This document shows, piece by piece, positions 50,801 through 58,343 of a stretch of DNA of 64,000 nt (its first letter is position 1; the number at the start of each line of letters is the position of its first letter). The DNA is from UBA6054 sp964522095 (lineage in GTDB: Bacteria; Planctomycetota; Phycisphaerae; Phycisphaerales; UBA1924). The stretch spans positions 1 through 64,000 of the forward strand of contig CAZFSO010000003.1 of NCBI GenBank assembly GCA_964522095.1, given 5' to 3'. Under the pieces are notes generated by a model. It searched no databases, was not told where the DNA came from, and was given only the letters and a program-made list of their open reading frames with translations. The position numbers and the translations under genes were made by a program.

Positions 50801-52251
50801 GGAAGCGCATCGCCACCGGGGACCCCGCCCAGGCCGTCCGCGCGCGCCTCGAATCCGCCGACGCCGACCCCCAGGCCCGCGCCGCGTTCGAGCGCGTCGA
50901 GCGGTACAACCAGCGCCGCGACGCCATGTCACGCGAGCAGCGCGTCGCCGAACTGCGCGACATGCTCGAAGCACTCCAGGCCAACCGCGCGGCCGTCAAG
51001 TTCGTGCTCGCAGAACTCGGCGCCCTCGGCGACGACCCGGCCCGCCTCGCCGCCGAGAGCCTCGCCGCCACCCGACGCTTCCGCTCGGACGAGGACCTCC
51101 TCCGCATCGCCGCCGAACTCAACCTCTTCGCCGGCCGGCACAGCCAGGCCCGGACCATCGCCGAGAACTGGCGCGGCGTGTCGCAGGGCTCCCCCCTCGA
51201 AGCCGACCTCTACTGGTCCAAGGCCGCCGAGGCCCTGGGCGACCACACCGCCGTGATCCAGCGCATGGCGCCCTACCTCCAGGCGGCACTGGCCGACCCG
51301 ATGGAGGGCTTCCACCCGGCCGTCATCCTCGCCCACAGCGCCGCCTCGCTCGCCACCTCGGCCACCGGCCCCGTGCGGGCACGCCTCGAACCGGTCGCCG
51401 CCGCCCACCCCGATTTCCGCGGCTCCGTCTGGCTCGAACTCGCCGCGCTGCACGTGCCCGACGCCTCGGACGCCGCCGACTGGCTGCGGACCGCCGAGCA
51501 GGCCGGCGTCGACGGCCGCGAACTCGCGCTCATGAACGCTTGGGTCACCCTGGCCGAACGCTTCCCCGACCGAGGCGAGGCCTTCGCCCTCAACGCCGTC
51601 CGCGCGGGCGGCGAGCGCGTCTCGGCCCAGTCCGACGACCTGGTCCTCATCCTCTCGACCGCCAAGGCCTACGAGACTTGGGCGTCGTACCTGGCGCACC
51701 AGGACGCCTCCGAGCCGTACACCCGCGCCGAGACCCTGTACCTCCGGGCGGCGGAGATCGACCCGGAAAACCTCAACCACCTCTTCTCCGCCGCGATCAA
51801 CGCCGGCAACGCCGGCCGTCTTGCCGAGGCCGAGCGCCATTACCGGACCCTGCTGGCACGGCCGGAGTCGACCGGCATCTTCGGGGCCGCGGTCCGAAAC
51901 AACCTCTCCATCGTCCTCTCCGAGCCGTCGGTCAACCGGGCCGACGAGGCCCTCTCCTTGGCGGACGAGGCCCTGCGCGTCCGGGAGTTGGCCCCGTTCC
52001 ACGGCACGCGCGGCTGGGCGCTGCTCGCTCTCTCACGACCCGAAGAGGCCCTCGCCGCCTTCCAGAACGCCGTCTCGCTGAACCCCGGGTCGGTCGACGC
52101 GTGGGCCGGGGTCGCGGCCGCCCGCAAGGCGACGGGCGCCGATCCCGGCGCCGTCGACGAGGCGATCGGCAGGGCAAATTCCCTGAGTGAAGGTCGCCGA
52201 GTGAGCCGCCAACTCGCCGCCCGCCTGACCGCGGCCGGCATTGCGTGGTAG
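47815..52251 (+). CDS. Very long membrane-anchored TPR-repeat protein
   Basis: This 1478-residue protein has an N-terminal membrane helix (LVLVSVLLVIVVAGAVAFF) and then almost only Ala-rich helical repeats. Clear TPR-like units include DAIERYPLEPTLRMLLGDVH and SRPEEALAAFQNAVSLNPGS near the end. Such a protein beside exosortase genes recalls the large TPR proteins (PrsT type) of PEP-CTERM exopolysaccharide loci. A scaffold role for secretion or outer-membrane export is plausible. GAGGAAA precedes the ATG. It is the last gene of the operon, and no terminator is clear after it. Confidence 0.85.
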   Translation: MGLRPRTARRLVLVSVLLVIVVAGAVAFFTVPRFQKARQLEAFQRDGLAAHEDGRHQDAVMLLGRFIRGMGDRPFDPQIRAAYARSRYRLESSDGSHLAAAATVLREYFRDHPDDTQAGVDLLEMFVESGAWAEARELAVRLRPQDVAETPEERLPVLRNELRARSSLNADDPLIPELENRLLASPEPKFVDAWRAFARAEADSDTERAVRVIDDYAAARPNQAGPRVLSAIYATRGQPVDQSTAIICDAVGLDWRTGEWSSEAPLDEPELVRVLVRALELAGQDGLVTRVLSRAVEQTEDAGFVRMLVRRRYWSGFHDDVLSQEATTPGGAFVADVDGYAALVAMERGDDERVRALEARLREHSHDFRAQGWTHTITSRRAFRDGDFVAARAAASDAIERYPLEPTLRMLLGDVHERQGRLADAIDSWTHAEQLAEPTVWVDPGARQVTALSRAGRLPEAARKAEQLVQSTRGHFRAIDLLVHTDAMLARAGQLDADRARRSLAFGRSLRDALGQAEHHSLTLAIATIEASVGNADAARSELAALVKSEPGPDAMAEAVAVDQRFGLGLTAGPGLAELPDRIDDPEVALRAALLFASGGGFDQGRADRAGAMLDAGLSRAAPADKPRWLRTVAVFKDATRAPDAADAWRAAVAADPDSVDLLSEAVESDALGYDLDFVESSIARIVELTATQGRTLPSRLRLARAKAVFGKTPNRQRRDEALSTVRAVVLAEPQNLRARTMLANMLQHPCPPSMQGADRFSPDLTGAIGQYMEASRLVGGEDAFGYLFMAVDLHFRAGNENSARQLLLDIISRARDNPVNQQRVAAELNRLSDKSTAARLLGDLFASSTGPSRVTIGLQLAQSSVAANETRRAAEVLRQVAAAGDLDAEQVSELSRLFRQIGLADDADRVLEQAEQYGLTATEAGLVRARALARTGDSDAAERLLVSIVEADPQARDAWIALVSMLMAANDAQGAGAYADRALTHLPGDEDLLYWKRIATGDPAQAVRARLESADADPQARAAFERVERYNQRRDAMSREQRVAELRDMLEALQANRAAVKFVLAELGALGDDPARLAAESLAATRRFRSDEDLLRIAAELNLFAGRHSQARTIAENWRGVSQGSPLEADLYWSKAAEALGDHTAVIQRMAPYLQAALADPMEGFHPAVILAHSAASLATSATGPVRARLEPVAAAHPDFRGSVWLELAALHVPDASDAADWLRTAEQAGVDGRELALMNAWVTLAERFPDRGEAFALNAVRAGGERVSAQSDDLVLILSTAKAYETWASYLAHQDASEPYTRAETLYLRAAEIDPENLNHLFSAAINAGNAGRLAEAERHYRTLLARPESTGIFGAAVRNNLSIVLSEPSVNRADEALSLADEALRVRELAPFHGTRGWALLALSRPEEALAAFQNAVSLNPGSVDAWAGVAAARKATGADPGAVDEAIGRANSLSEGRRVSRQLAARLTAAGIAW

Positions 52252-52362
52252 CCCCCATGTCGGACGCCGAGTCTGTCACAGAGAAGGTTTCGGGGCGGTC
52301 TTTATCGGACAAGAAGGTGGGGGATTGGGCGCACGGAGTGGGCGGAAATTGCCTCTTTTTCC

Positions 52363-52390
52363 TCGACACACGCGATTCACCTGATATGCT
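52363..52390 (+). promoter_or_regulatory. Putative promoter of PEP-CTERM gene 3
   Basis: TCGACA (52363-52368, 5 of 6 to consensus) and TATGCT (52385-52390) are 16 bases apart. The -10 is the same hexamer as in the PEP-CTERM gene 2 promoter. A leader of about 210 bases follows. Confidence 0.5.
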
Positions 52391-52461
52391 AAAGCCGGAT
52401 CGGTTGAGGGCTCCTCTTCCGACCGTAGTCCGATGGAGTCATTCGCCACGAATGACGGATC

Positions 52462-52549
52462 GTGAGGGAACCAGCCCGGATGGCAAGGCCCTCACACGCC
52501 CTGCGGGGAAGGCGGGGCGTGTCGGAGGCGGGATGCAGCCCGTCGCCGA
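52462..52549 (+). promoter_or_regulatory. Structured leader with three consecutive hairpins upstream of PEP-CTERM gene 3
   Basis: Hairpin 1 pairs GTGAGGG (52462-52468) with CCCTCAC (52489-52495), with an inner CCA/TGG. Hairpin 2 pairs ACGCCC (52496-52501) with GGGCGT (52515-52520). Hairpin 3 pairs 52522-52532 with 52539-52549 (10 pairs, one mismatch, hexaloop ATGCAG). All lie in the untranslated leader of 52606-53298. No known riboswitch class is recognised. It could be a cis-acting RNA or just GC-rich folding. The rest of the 354-base space between genes holds the promoter and no believable gene. Confidence 0.45.
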
Positions 52550-52605
52550 TGCAAAGTGAGTTGGTTACTGAAGTTGCGATTCGTCGCACGAGAGAGGACA
52601 GGATC

Positions 52606-53298
52606 ATGAAGAACACAGTTTGCATGATGGCGGCTCTGGCCGCGACGGCTGGGTTGGCGGTTGCCGCCGACTTCCAGGCCGAGTACACCGGTGTCGACGG
52701 CTACCTGCGGATTCACGTTGAAGGCTTTACCGACAGCCAGATCCGTGCCGGTTACGCGAACTTCGAGTACGCCCCCGGCAGCCCGCGCCCCGGCGCTGGC
52801 CAGTTCAACGACGCCAGTTTCAAGACCTTCTGCATCGACGTCCAGGTCCACGCCCCGGGCAGCGCGCTCGACTGGGACGTGGTGGACATCGCCGATGCCC
52901 CCGTTCCCGGCACGCCCTACGGCGGCGCCCGCGAGGCCGGCGTCCACGCCGTGATCGCCGCCGCGATGCGCCTGAACTGGATCGCCTCGGACCTGTCCGG
53001 CGCCAACGGCGTCCAGGCCACCGCCATCCAGGCCGCCATCTGGGCCGCGCTCGCCGACGCCGGCGGCGACGCATCCATCGCCGCGATGACCTCCAACAAC
53101 GCCTTCGTCGATGCCGCCTACGCGGAACTCATCAACGAGTACCTCACGGACACCGACGCCCGCGTCGCGGGCCTCAAGGCCATGGTCAGCGCCGAGAGCC
53201 AGGACATGCTCTACATCGTCCCGCTGCCGCCCGCCGCCTGGGCCGGCATCGCGACCCTCGCCGGCGTCGCCGGCGCGTCGCGCCTCCGTCGCCGCTGA
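52606..53298 (+). CDS. PEP-CTERM-type exported protein 3
   Basis: This 230-residue protein has a signal peptide (MKNTVCMMAALAATAGLAVA). The body contains FKTFCIDVQVHAPG and later VQATAIQAAIWAALADAG. The Cys...Gln-x-AIW pattern recalls a family of PEP-CTERM proteins (FCVDL...FQLAIWE) and thioester-type domains. The tail is VPLPPAAWAGIATLAGVAGA plus SRLRRR, a VPLPA-like variant of the sorting signal. AGAGAGGA precedes the ATG. It directly follows the exosortase operon, so it is the likeliest local substrate, perhaps an exopolysaccharide-associated matrix protein. Confidence 0.85.
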   Translation: MKNTVCMMAALAATAGLAVAADFQAEYTGVDGYLRIHVEGFTDSQIRAGYANFEYAPGSPRPGAGQFNDASFKTFCIDVQVHAPGSALDWDVVDIADAPVPGTPYGGAREAGVHAVIAAAMRLNWIASDLSGANGVQATAIQAAIWAALADAGGDASIAAMTSNNAFVDAAYAELINEYLTDTDARVAGLKAMVSAESQDMLYIVPLPPAAWAGIATLAGVAGASRLRRR

Positions 53299-53321
53299 TC
53301 CCAGCAGCCACGCAACCACGG

Positions 53322-53356
53322 ACGGGAGGGCCATCGCCCTCCCGTTCTCTTTTTTT
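53322..53356 (+). terminator. Strong intrinsic terminator of PEP-CTERM gene 3
   Basis: A perfect 10-base stem (ACGGGAGGGC / GCCCTCCCGT) with a 4-base loop is followed by TCTCTTTTTTT. It also separates this gene from the minus-strand block. Confidence 0.95.
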
Positions 53357-53375
53357 GGACGTCCCGCTCAGCCCC

Positions 53376-54221
53376 TCACGCCAGCCGGCACAGCACCCGG
53401 CCCAGCGCGACCTGCCACGGCGTCAACCCCCCGACAAGCCGCTCGGTCGCCGCCACGTCGAGGGTGCTGACCGCCGGCCGCCGGGCCGGGCGAGGAAACT
53501 CCGCCGTCGCGCACGCCTCAACACGGCAGTCCAGCCCGAGCCGCGCCACGATCTCCGAGGCGAACCCGTGCCAGGTGCACTCGCCACCGTCCGTCGCGTG
53601 CCAGGTCCCGGCGGCCCCCGCCAGGTACAGGCCCAGGCTGGTGCGCGCCAGTTCCTCCGCCGAGGTCGGCCGGCCCCTCTGGTCGTTCACCACGCGGAGG
53701 CTCTCACGCTCCGCGGCCAGCCCCGCGATGGTCCGGACGAAGTTGCGACCCCACGGCGCGTACACCCAACTCGTGCGGATCAGCAGGTGACGCTCCGGCA
53801 GTACCGCGCGCACCGCCGCCTCCCCGGCCGCCTTGGACCGCCCGTACGCGTTGACCGGGTCGATGGGCGCGTCCACGCCGTACGGCCGCTCCGCCGCGCC
53901 GTTGAACACGTAGTCCGTGCTGTAGTGCACGAGAAACGCCCCGCGCCGGCCGCACGCTTCGGCCAGCGCCCCGGCCGCGTCGCCGTTGGCCAGGGTCGCC
54001 GCGGCCTCTTGGGCTTCGGCGCCGTCCACGTCGGTCCACGCGGCCGCGTTGATCACCAAGCGGTCGCCCGCCTCGACGGTCGCCGCCACCGAGTCCGGGC
54101 TGTCCAGGTCGAACGCCGGGCGCGCCAGCGCCCGGTGGGGCACCCCGTGGGCCGTCAACAGCCCGCACCATGCCCGCCCGACCATGCCTGTCGCGCCGAG
54201 CACGAGCACCCGGCCGGGCAT
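53376..54221 (-). CDS. rmlD: dTDP-4-dehydrorhamnose reductase
   Basis: This is a 281-residue short-chain dehydrogenase-type enzyme that makes dTDP-rhamnose. Signatures are RVLVLGATGMVGRAWCGLL, NAAAWTDVDGAE, STDYVFNGAAERPYG and the catalytic YGRSKAAGE (Tyr-x-x-x-Lys). The ATG at 54221 puts the Rossmann motif at residue 3; a GTG at 54263 that overlaps the stop of the upstream gene (GTGA) is an alternative and would couple the two. Precursor supply for the surrounding polysaccharide genes. rmlA and rmlB are not in the window. Confidence 0.92.
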   Translation of the reverse strand: MPGRVLVLGATGMVGRAWCGLLTAHGVPHRALARPAFDLDSPDSVAATVEAGDRLVINAAAWTDVDGAEAQEAAATLANGDAAGALAEACGRRGAFLVHYSTDYVFNGAAERPYGVDAPIDPVNAYGRSKAAGEAAVRAVLPERHLLIRTSWVYAPWGRNFVRTIAGLAAERESLRVVNDQRGRPTSAEELARTSLGLYLAGAAGTWHATDGGECTWHGFASEIVARLGLDCRVEACATAEFPRPARRPAVSTLDVAATERLVGGLTPWQVALGRVLCRLA

Positions 54222-54259
54222 GCCCCGCCGATCTCCGACGCGTTGGACGGCACTTCCCG

Positions 54260-54754
54260 TCACCGGTGCTCAACCCCCCACGGGAAGCCGGCGAACGCGT
54301 CGGGCGCCGCCCGCTCCTCGTCCGGGCTGGCGGGGTCGTACGCGTGCGTCACGTAGTACAGCAGCCCCGCCGGCGTGTCGCCGACGGTCGCGGCGCCGTG
54401 CCAGAGGGGCGGCGGGATCACCACGACGCCCGGACGCTTCTCCCCGATCACGATCGACCAGGCGGCCCCCGTGCCCTGGTCGTGCACGCCGACCTTGATG
54501 TGCCCCGTCAGGCAGATCCAGAAGTCGGTCTGCAGGCGGTGGCGGTGCCACGCCTTGACGACACCCGGGTACTGCACGGAGAAGTTGATCTGCCCCTCCG
54601 GGCTCATGGCTCCCTGCAACTGGTTCATCAGCGACCAGCCGCGGTCGTCGGCGTAGTGCGTCGCCGGCACGAACAGCGGGCGGCCGGCATCGGCGGCCCG
54701 GGCCCGGGCCTCGGCGATCGGGCCGTCGAATCGTTGTGGCGCCTTGACCTGCAT
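54260..54754 (-). CDS. dTDP-4-dehydrorhamnose 3,5-epimerase family protein
   Basis: This 164-residue protein has the cupin-like RmlC fold: NFSVQYPGVVKAWHRHRLQT, ICLTGHIKVGVHDQGTG and VVVIPPPLWHGAATVGDTPA. The His in AWHRH sits at the catalytic position. It is shorter and more divergent than classical RmlC, so it may act on another dTDP-sugar. The ATG at 54754 has GGAGG five bases upstream. It lies 23 bases behind the polymerase gene and upstream of rmlD, probably in one transcript. Confidence 0.82.
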   Translation of the reverse strand: MQVKAPQRFDGPIAEARARAADAGRPLFVPATHYADDRGWSLMNQLQGAMSPEGQINFSVQYPGVVKAWHRHRLQTDFWICLTGHIKVGVHDQGTGAAWSIVIGEKRPGVVVIPPPLWHGAATVGDTPAGLLYYVTHAYDPASPDEERAAPDAFAGFPWGVEHR

Positions 54755-54777
54755 GAACACCTCCGGTGTGGATGAGA

Positions 54778-56190
54778 TTAGGTGAGCCTGGGCGCCGCCG
54801 CGTGCGGACCTGGCGCATCACCCGGCCGCGCAAGGCCCGTGCCCGCCGCCCCGCCGGCCCGGCGCGTGTCCGGGGGAAGCCAGGCCCGCAGCGACACGGC
54901 CGTCGTCGCCAGCGCGCCCGAGGCCATCATCATCAGGGGCGAGTAGAACGCGTTCTGCAAGGAATCCGCGTTGGCGATCGCCAGCGCCAGGATCAGCCCC
55001 ACCACGCCCGCCATCCGGGCGTGCAGCAGGTACCTGGCCGGGGTCCGACGCACGATGAGGATCGACGGCACGCACAGCATCCCGTACAGCCCGACGAGCC
55101 CTACGAGACCGTACTTGCCGAAGGTGATCAGCCACAGCGAGTCGACGACGGTCGTCGCCTCACCGTAGTCGTCAAAGACTCGGAAGCGGTTGTGCCCGCC
55201 CCACCCGAAGGGGAGACGCAGTTTGGCCTTCCCCCCGAGTTCCTGCTCCTGGTAGATCCGCGCGGCGAACGACCGCGCCCGGGACGGGTCGACGAGTTCC
55301 TCGACGATGGCCACGGCGAAGTCCGGGCTCCAGACGCCCGTGATGCGCATCGCCAGGTACGCCGGGGTGGCCAGCGCCAGGGCCAGCAGCGCGATCTTGA
55401 GCCGCGAGAAGCGGGTGATTGCCGCCACGCCGGTCGAGCCGAACAGCAGGATGAGGGCGCCCAGCGAGCGGCTGATCACGCTGACGAAGAAGATGATCCC
55501 CGTGTGCACGCGCACCGGCACCCCGAGCGGCCGGACACCCCGGGCGGCGAGCGAGAACCACACGCCGATGATGGTGCTGCACGCCAGGCAACTGCCCACC
55601 TCGATGCCGTGCCGGAACATCAGCGTCGGCCGGTAGCCGCCAAGCCGGATCGACATGTGGAACATCGTCGCGTGCACGCCGTAGACCCAGCGGTGGATCT
55701 GCGGGCTCAGGCGGATCTCGATCAGGCACAGCGGCACGATCGCCATCCCCGTGATCAGCACGGCGATCGCGAACTCGCGCACGTCCTCGGGGCTGTGGAC
55801 CAGCATCCGCCCGACCAGGTACGGCACGCCCCAGGTCATCAGCCGGCCGTAAAACTCCGAGCATCCGTCCCACACGCCCAGGCCGTTGGTGACCGAACTG
55901 ACGAACGGGCCGCACATCGCCACCACGAAGAACGCGTCGATCCACCGCGGCCGGAAGCGCCGGACCAGGTCGGCCCGGAACAGCGCCAGCCCGATCAGCA
56001 GCCCGTACGAGATGGCCGCGTCCTTTGTGAACTTGGGCAACCCCGGGATGTTCACCCCGGCGCGGGGCGACAGCACCACGTAGCCCACCGCCGCCGCAAA
56101 CACCACCGCCCGCACCGACCGCGAGACCATCATGATCACCGGCGCGACCACCAGGTTGCAGAGCAGCAATGTCAGGCCGAGGAAGTTCAT
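54778..56190 (-). CDS. O-antigen polymerase/ligase-like membrane protein
   Basis: This is a 470-residue, very hydrophobic protein with about eleven predicted helices, for example LGLTLLLCNLVVAPVIMMVS and LITGMAIVPLCLIEIRL. A large extracellular loop lies around residues 280-350 (SFAARIYQEQELGGKAKLRL). The layout fits the Wzy/WaaL superfamily, where conserved Arg residues in the periplasmic loops bind lipid-linked sugar. It would polymerise or transfer repeat units. The C-terminus is a Gly/Ala/Pro-rich tail. It is the first gene of the minus-strand block with rmlC and rmlD. Confidence 0.82.
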   Translation of the reverse strand: MNFLGLTLLLCNLVVAPVIMMVSRSVRAVVFAAAVGYVVLSPRAGVNIPGLPKFTKDAAISYGLLIGLALFRADLVRRFRPRWIDAFFVVAMCGPFVSSVTNGLGVWDGCSEFYGRLMTWGVPYLVGRMLVHSPEDVREFAIAVLITGMAIVPLCLIEIRLSPQIHRWVYGVHATMFHMSIRLGGYRPTLMFRHGIEVGSCLACSTIIGVWFSLAARGVRPLGVPVRVHTGIIFFVSVISRSLGALILLFGSTGVAAITRFSRLKIALLALALATPAYLAMRITGVWSPDFAVAIVEELVDPSRARSFAARIYQEQELGGKAKLRLPFGWGGHNRFRVFDDYGEATTVVDSLWLITFGKYGLVGLVGLYGMLCVPSILIVRRTPARYLLHARMAGVVGLILALAIANADSLQNAFYSPLMMMASGALATTAVSLRAWLPPDTRRAGGAAGTGLARPGDAPGPHAAAPRLT

Positions 56191-56333
56191 GCGGTCAGCG
56201 GCTCGACGGTTCCCGGTGGCGATCGAACGGGCGGTCGTCGCGCTCGATGCCCGCGCGACCCGGTCGGGAGTCTATCGGGCGGCCGGCGGACCCGCCGGCA
56301 CGAAAGAGCGGACCCGCACGGAGCCCCGAAACG

Positions 56334-56363
56334 AAAACGGGCGTGCCGCTCGGCACGCCCGTT
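56334..56363 (-). terminator. Intrinsic terminator of the beta-helix gene
   Basis: The inverted repeat AACGGGCGTGCCG / CGGCACGCCCGTT (56336-56348 with 56351-56363) has an A-rich left flank. On the minus strand a strong hairpin is followed by a T-rich stretch. Confidence 0.88.
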
Positions 56364-56385
56364 GAACCTGCGTGTCACTCATGGA

Positions 56386-58005
56386 TCACTCGACCTGGAA
56401 CCCGGCCCGCACCCATTCCGCGACGGCCTGCCCGGTCAACTCCGGACGCCAGTTCCGCCGGCTGAGTTGGCGGGCGGCGGCGAGGAAGGATTCCTCGTCC
56501 GTGAAGCCCAGATGCCGGGCGTAGGCGGCAAGGTCCCGCTCGGGGTCCACAAAGCGGATCGTCGCGATCTGGTCGTTGGTCACGTCGGGCTGCGCCAGCC
56601 AGCCGTTGAAGTCCATCCGCTCGCCGTCGGCCTTGAACACCCGCGTGGACGCCTGGATGTTGGACAGTTTGTTGTGCTCGAACCGGACGCCAGGGTTCTG
56701 GCTGTCGACGAGGAGGTTGACCTCCTCGGTCGGCACCCAATGGTTCTGGCGGATCTTCACCGAGCTGTTGGAGACGGTCGCCGACGAACGGAAGGCGGCG
56801 CCCTTCCCGTCGACGTTCCACCCGTAGACCGTGTTGTTGTTGAAGTCCACGTCGTTCGCGGGGCCCACGAGGGCGAACGCCCAGACGTTGTCACCGCCGT
56901 GCGGGGCGTGCGCCACCACGTTGTTCCGGGCGAGCAGGCCCTGTGAGCGCTCGATCCAGATGCCCACCCCGGTGGCGCCGTTCGAGTCGGCGAACGGCCC
57001 GCCCAGGACGACGTTGCCGATCAACTGCCCGCTGCCGTCGCCGCTCGCGCCGTTGGACGAGCTGTAATACCCGAACCGGAGGGATAGCGGGTTGCCCCAG
57101 AACAGGTTGTCGTGGCAGACGCCCCCGCCGCGCAACTGCGCCCCGGCCCCAGCGGCCCGCGTTGACATGTTCCCGCGGAACACGACCTGCGTCGTGGAGG
57201 GCTGGATGTAGACGTTCTGGTTGAACTGCGTCGGCACCGCGCCGGGCACGTCCGGGTTCCAGCCATTGCGGTCGACGATGTTCTGCTCGACCAGCAGGCC
57301 GGCGACCTTCGTGACGTACAGGCCCTGCGAGTGGCTCCCGACGTTCCAGGACCCGTGCAGCACGTTGCGGCGGATCTTGACGTCCCGGTACCCTTCGTCG
57401 CCCTGGCCCTGGATCGTCACGTTGTCGGAGAAACCGACGACGTAGCAGTCTTCGACCAGGAGGTCCCGCCCGGTGCAGTTCCAGGCGATGCCCGCGGTCG
57501 ACTGATCGGTCGTCCGCACCGCCTCGAAGTGGACGCCCACGATCGCCACGTGCGAGATGTTGTGCCCGTAGCGGGTCCGGAAGCCGCTCTCGTTCTGGCA
57601 GATGATCTTCGGCCGCGCGTCCGACTCCCCGTACGAGGCGATGACGATCCGCTCGCCGGCCGACCGGCCCGAGAGGTCCCACACGCCGAAGGTCTCCTGC
57701 CAGACGTCGCCGCGCTTGAGCAGAATCCAGTCGGCCGAGCCGTCCCGCACGAGCGACTTCGCCTTGGCGATCGTCCGCACCGGCTTGGCCGGCGAGCGCC
57801 CGGTGTTCGCGTCGTGCCCGTCGGTCGACACGAACACGAACCGCGTGTCCGTGGCCGGCTGGAGCAGCGTCCACCCCTCCGAGTTGTACTGATGCTGGGC
57901 CGACGCCGGCGACGGCAGGCCCGCGGAGACGACCAGGGCCAGCGCCACGCCGCCAAGGAGTCGGCGGCTGGGCAGGAGTTGACGGCTGGCAAACACTCGG
58001 CGCAT
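56386..58005 (-). CDS. Exported right-handed beta-helix protein
   Basis: This 539-residue protein starts at the ATG at 58005, with GGGAGGAAA upstream, and has a signal peptide (GGVALALVVSAGLPSPASA). The first folded part (VFVSTDGHDANTGRSPAKPV) has the opening typical of secreted beta-helix proteins. Repeated parallel beta-helix turns follow, such as VAIVGVHFEAVRTTDQSTAG, LLVEDCYVVGFSDNVTIQ and LLARNNVVAH. Such folds are found in polysaccharide lyases, epimerases and adhesins. The enzymatic residues are not identifiable here. Its place beside polysaccharide genes suggests it handles or binds the polymer. Confidence 0.85.
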   Translation of the reverse strand: MRRVFASRQLLPSRRLLGGVALALVVSAGLPSPASAQHQYNSEGWTLLQPATDTRFVFVSTDGHDANTGRSPAKPVRTIAKAKSLVRDGSADWILLKRGDVWQETFGVWDLSGRSAGERIVIASYGESDARPKIICQNESGFRTRYGHNISHVAIVGVHFEAVRTTDQSTAGIAWNCTGRDLLVEDCYVVGFSDNVTIQGQGDEGYRDVKIRRNVLHGSWNVGSHSQGLYVTKVAGLLVEQNIVDRNGWNPDVPGAVPTQFNQNVYIQPSTTQVVFRGNMSTRAAGAGAQLRGGGVCHDNLFWGNPLSLRFGYYSSSNGASGDGSGQLIGNVVLGGPFADSNGATGVGIWIERSQGLLARNNVVAHAPHGGDNVWAFALVGPANDVDFNNNTVYGWNVDGKGAAFRSSATVSNSSVKIRQNHWVPTEEVNLLVDSQNPGVRFEHNKLSNIQASTRVFKADGERMDFNGWLAQPDVTNDQIATIRFVDPERDLAAYARHLGFTDEESFLAAARQLSRRNWRPELTGQAVAEWVRAGFQVE

Positions 58006-58343
58006 TGGTTTCCTCCCGGTCAGGGCGGTCTCGACGGGAACCATGGTCCCAAGCGAATCGGCTCGGAGCAAGTCCCGCCCGTTCAGAATACAGCCTTCAC
58101 CCTGCTCGCCGGACCGGCGAAACCGGCACAGACCGCACAGAACATGCGTCGAGCGGCCGGCCGGCATGGTTCGTGCCCAGTCTATCGGCAGTTCGCGCCA
58201 ACCAGTGCACACGCAACAATGGGGCTGTCGATACCCTGAAAACCGGTGGGTGTCAGCGCCGGCACGCCGCCCGGATGTGGACAACAATCCCGCCCGAACC
58301 TCCGGAGACGCACCATGAACCCCGCCGACCGGGAGAACGGCCC
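58006..58343. other. Divergent intergenic region with a mini-ORF
   Basis: These 338 bases lie between the divergent beta-helix gene and the glycosyltransferase run. They contain the control regions of both, though I could not fix a promoter with confidence. The mini-ORF at 58315-58347 is the only coding-like element. Confidence 0.5.

Noticed and set aside
52257..52559. A 100-codon open frame after the TPR gene
   Set aside because: It has no ribosome binding site, unusual composition, and covers a promoter-like pair and the three-hairpin leader. It is better explained as non-coding leader.
52363..52605. Sigma-54 promoter or GEMM (cyclic di-GMP) riboswitch before PEP-CTERM gene 3
   Set aside because: No TGGCAC-N5-TTGC pattern with correct GG/GC spacing and no conserved GEMM core sequence were found. 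The same check upstream of the other two PEP-CTERM genes was also negative.
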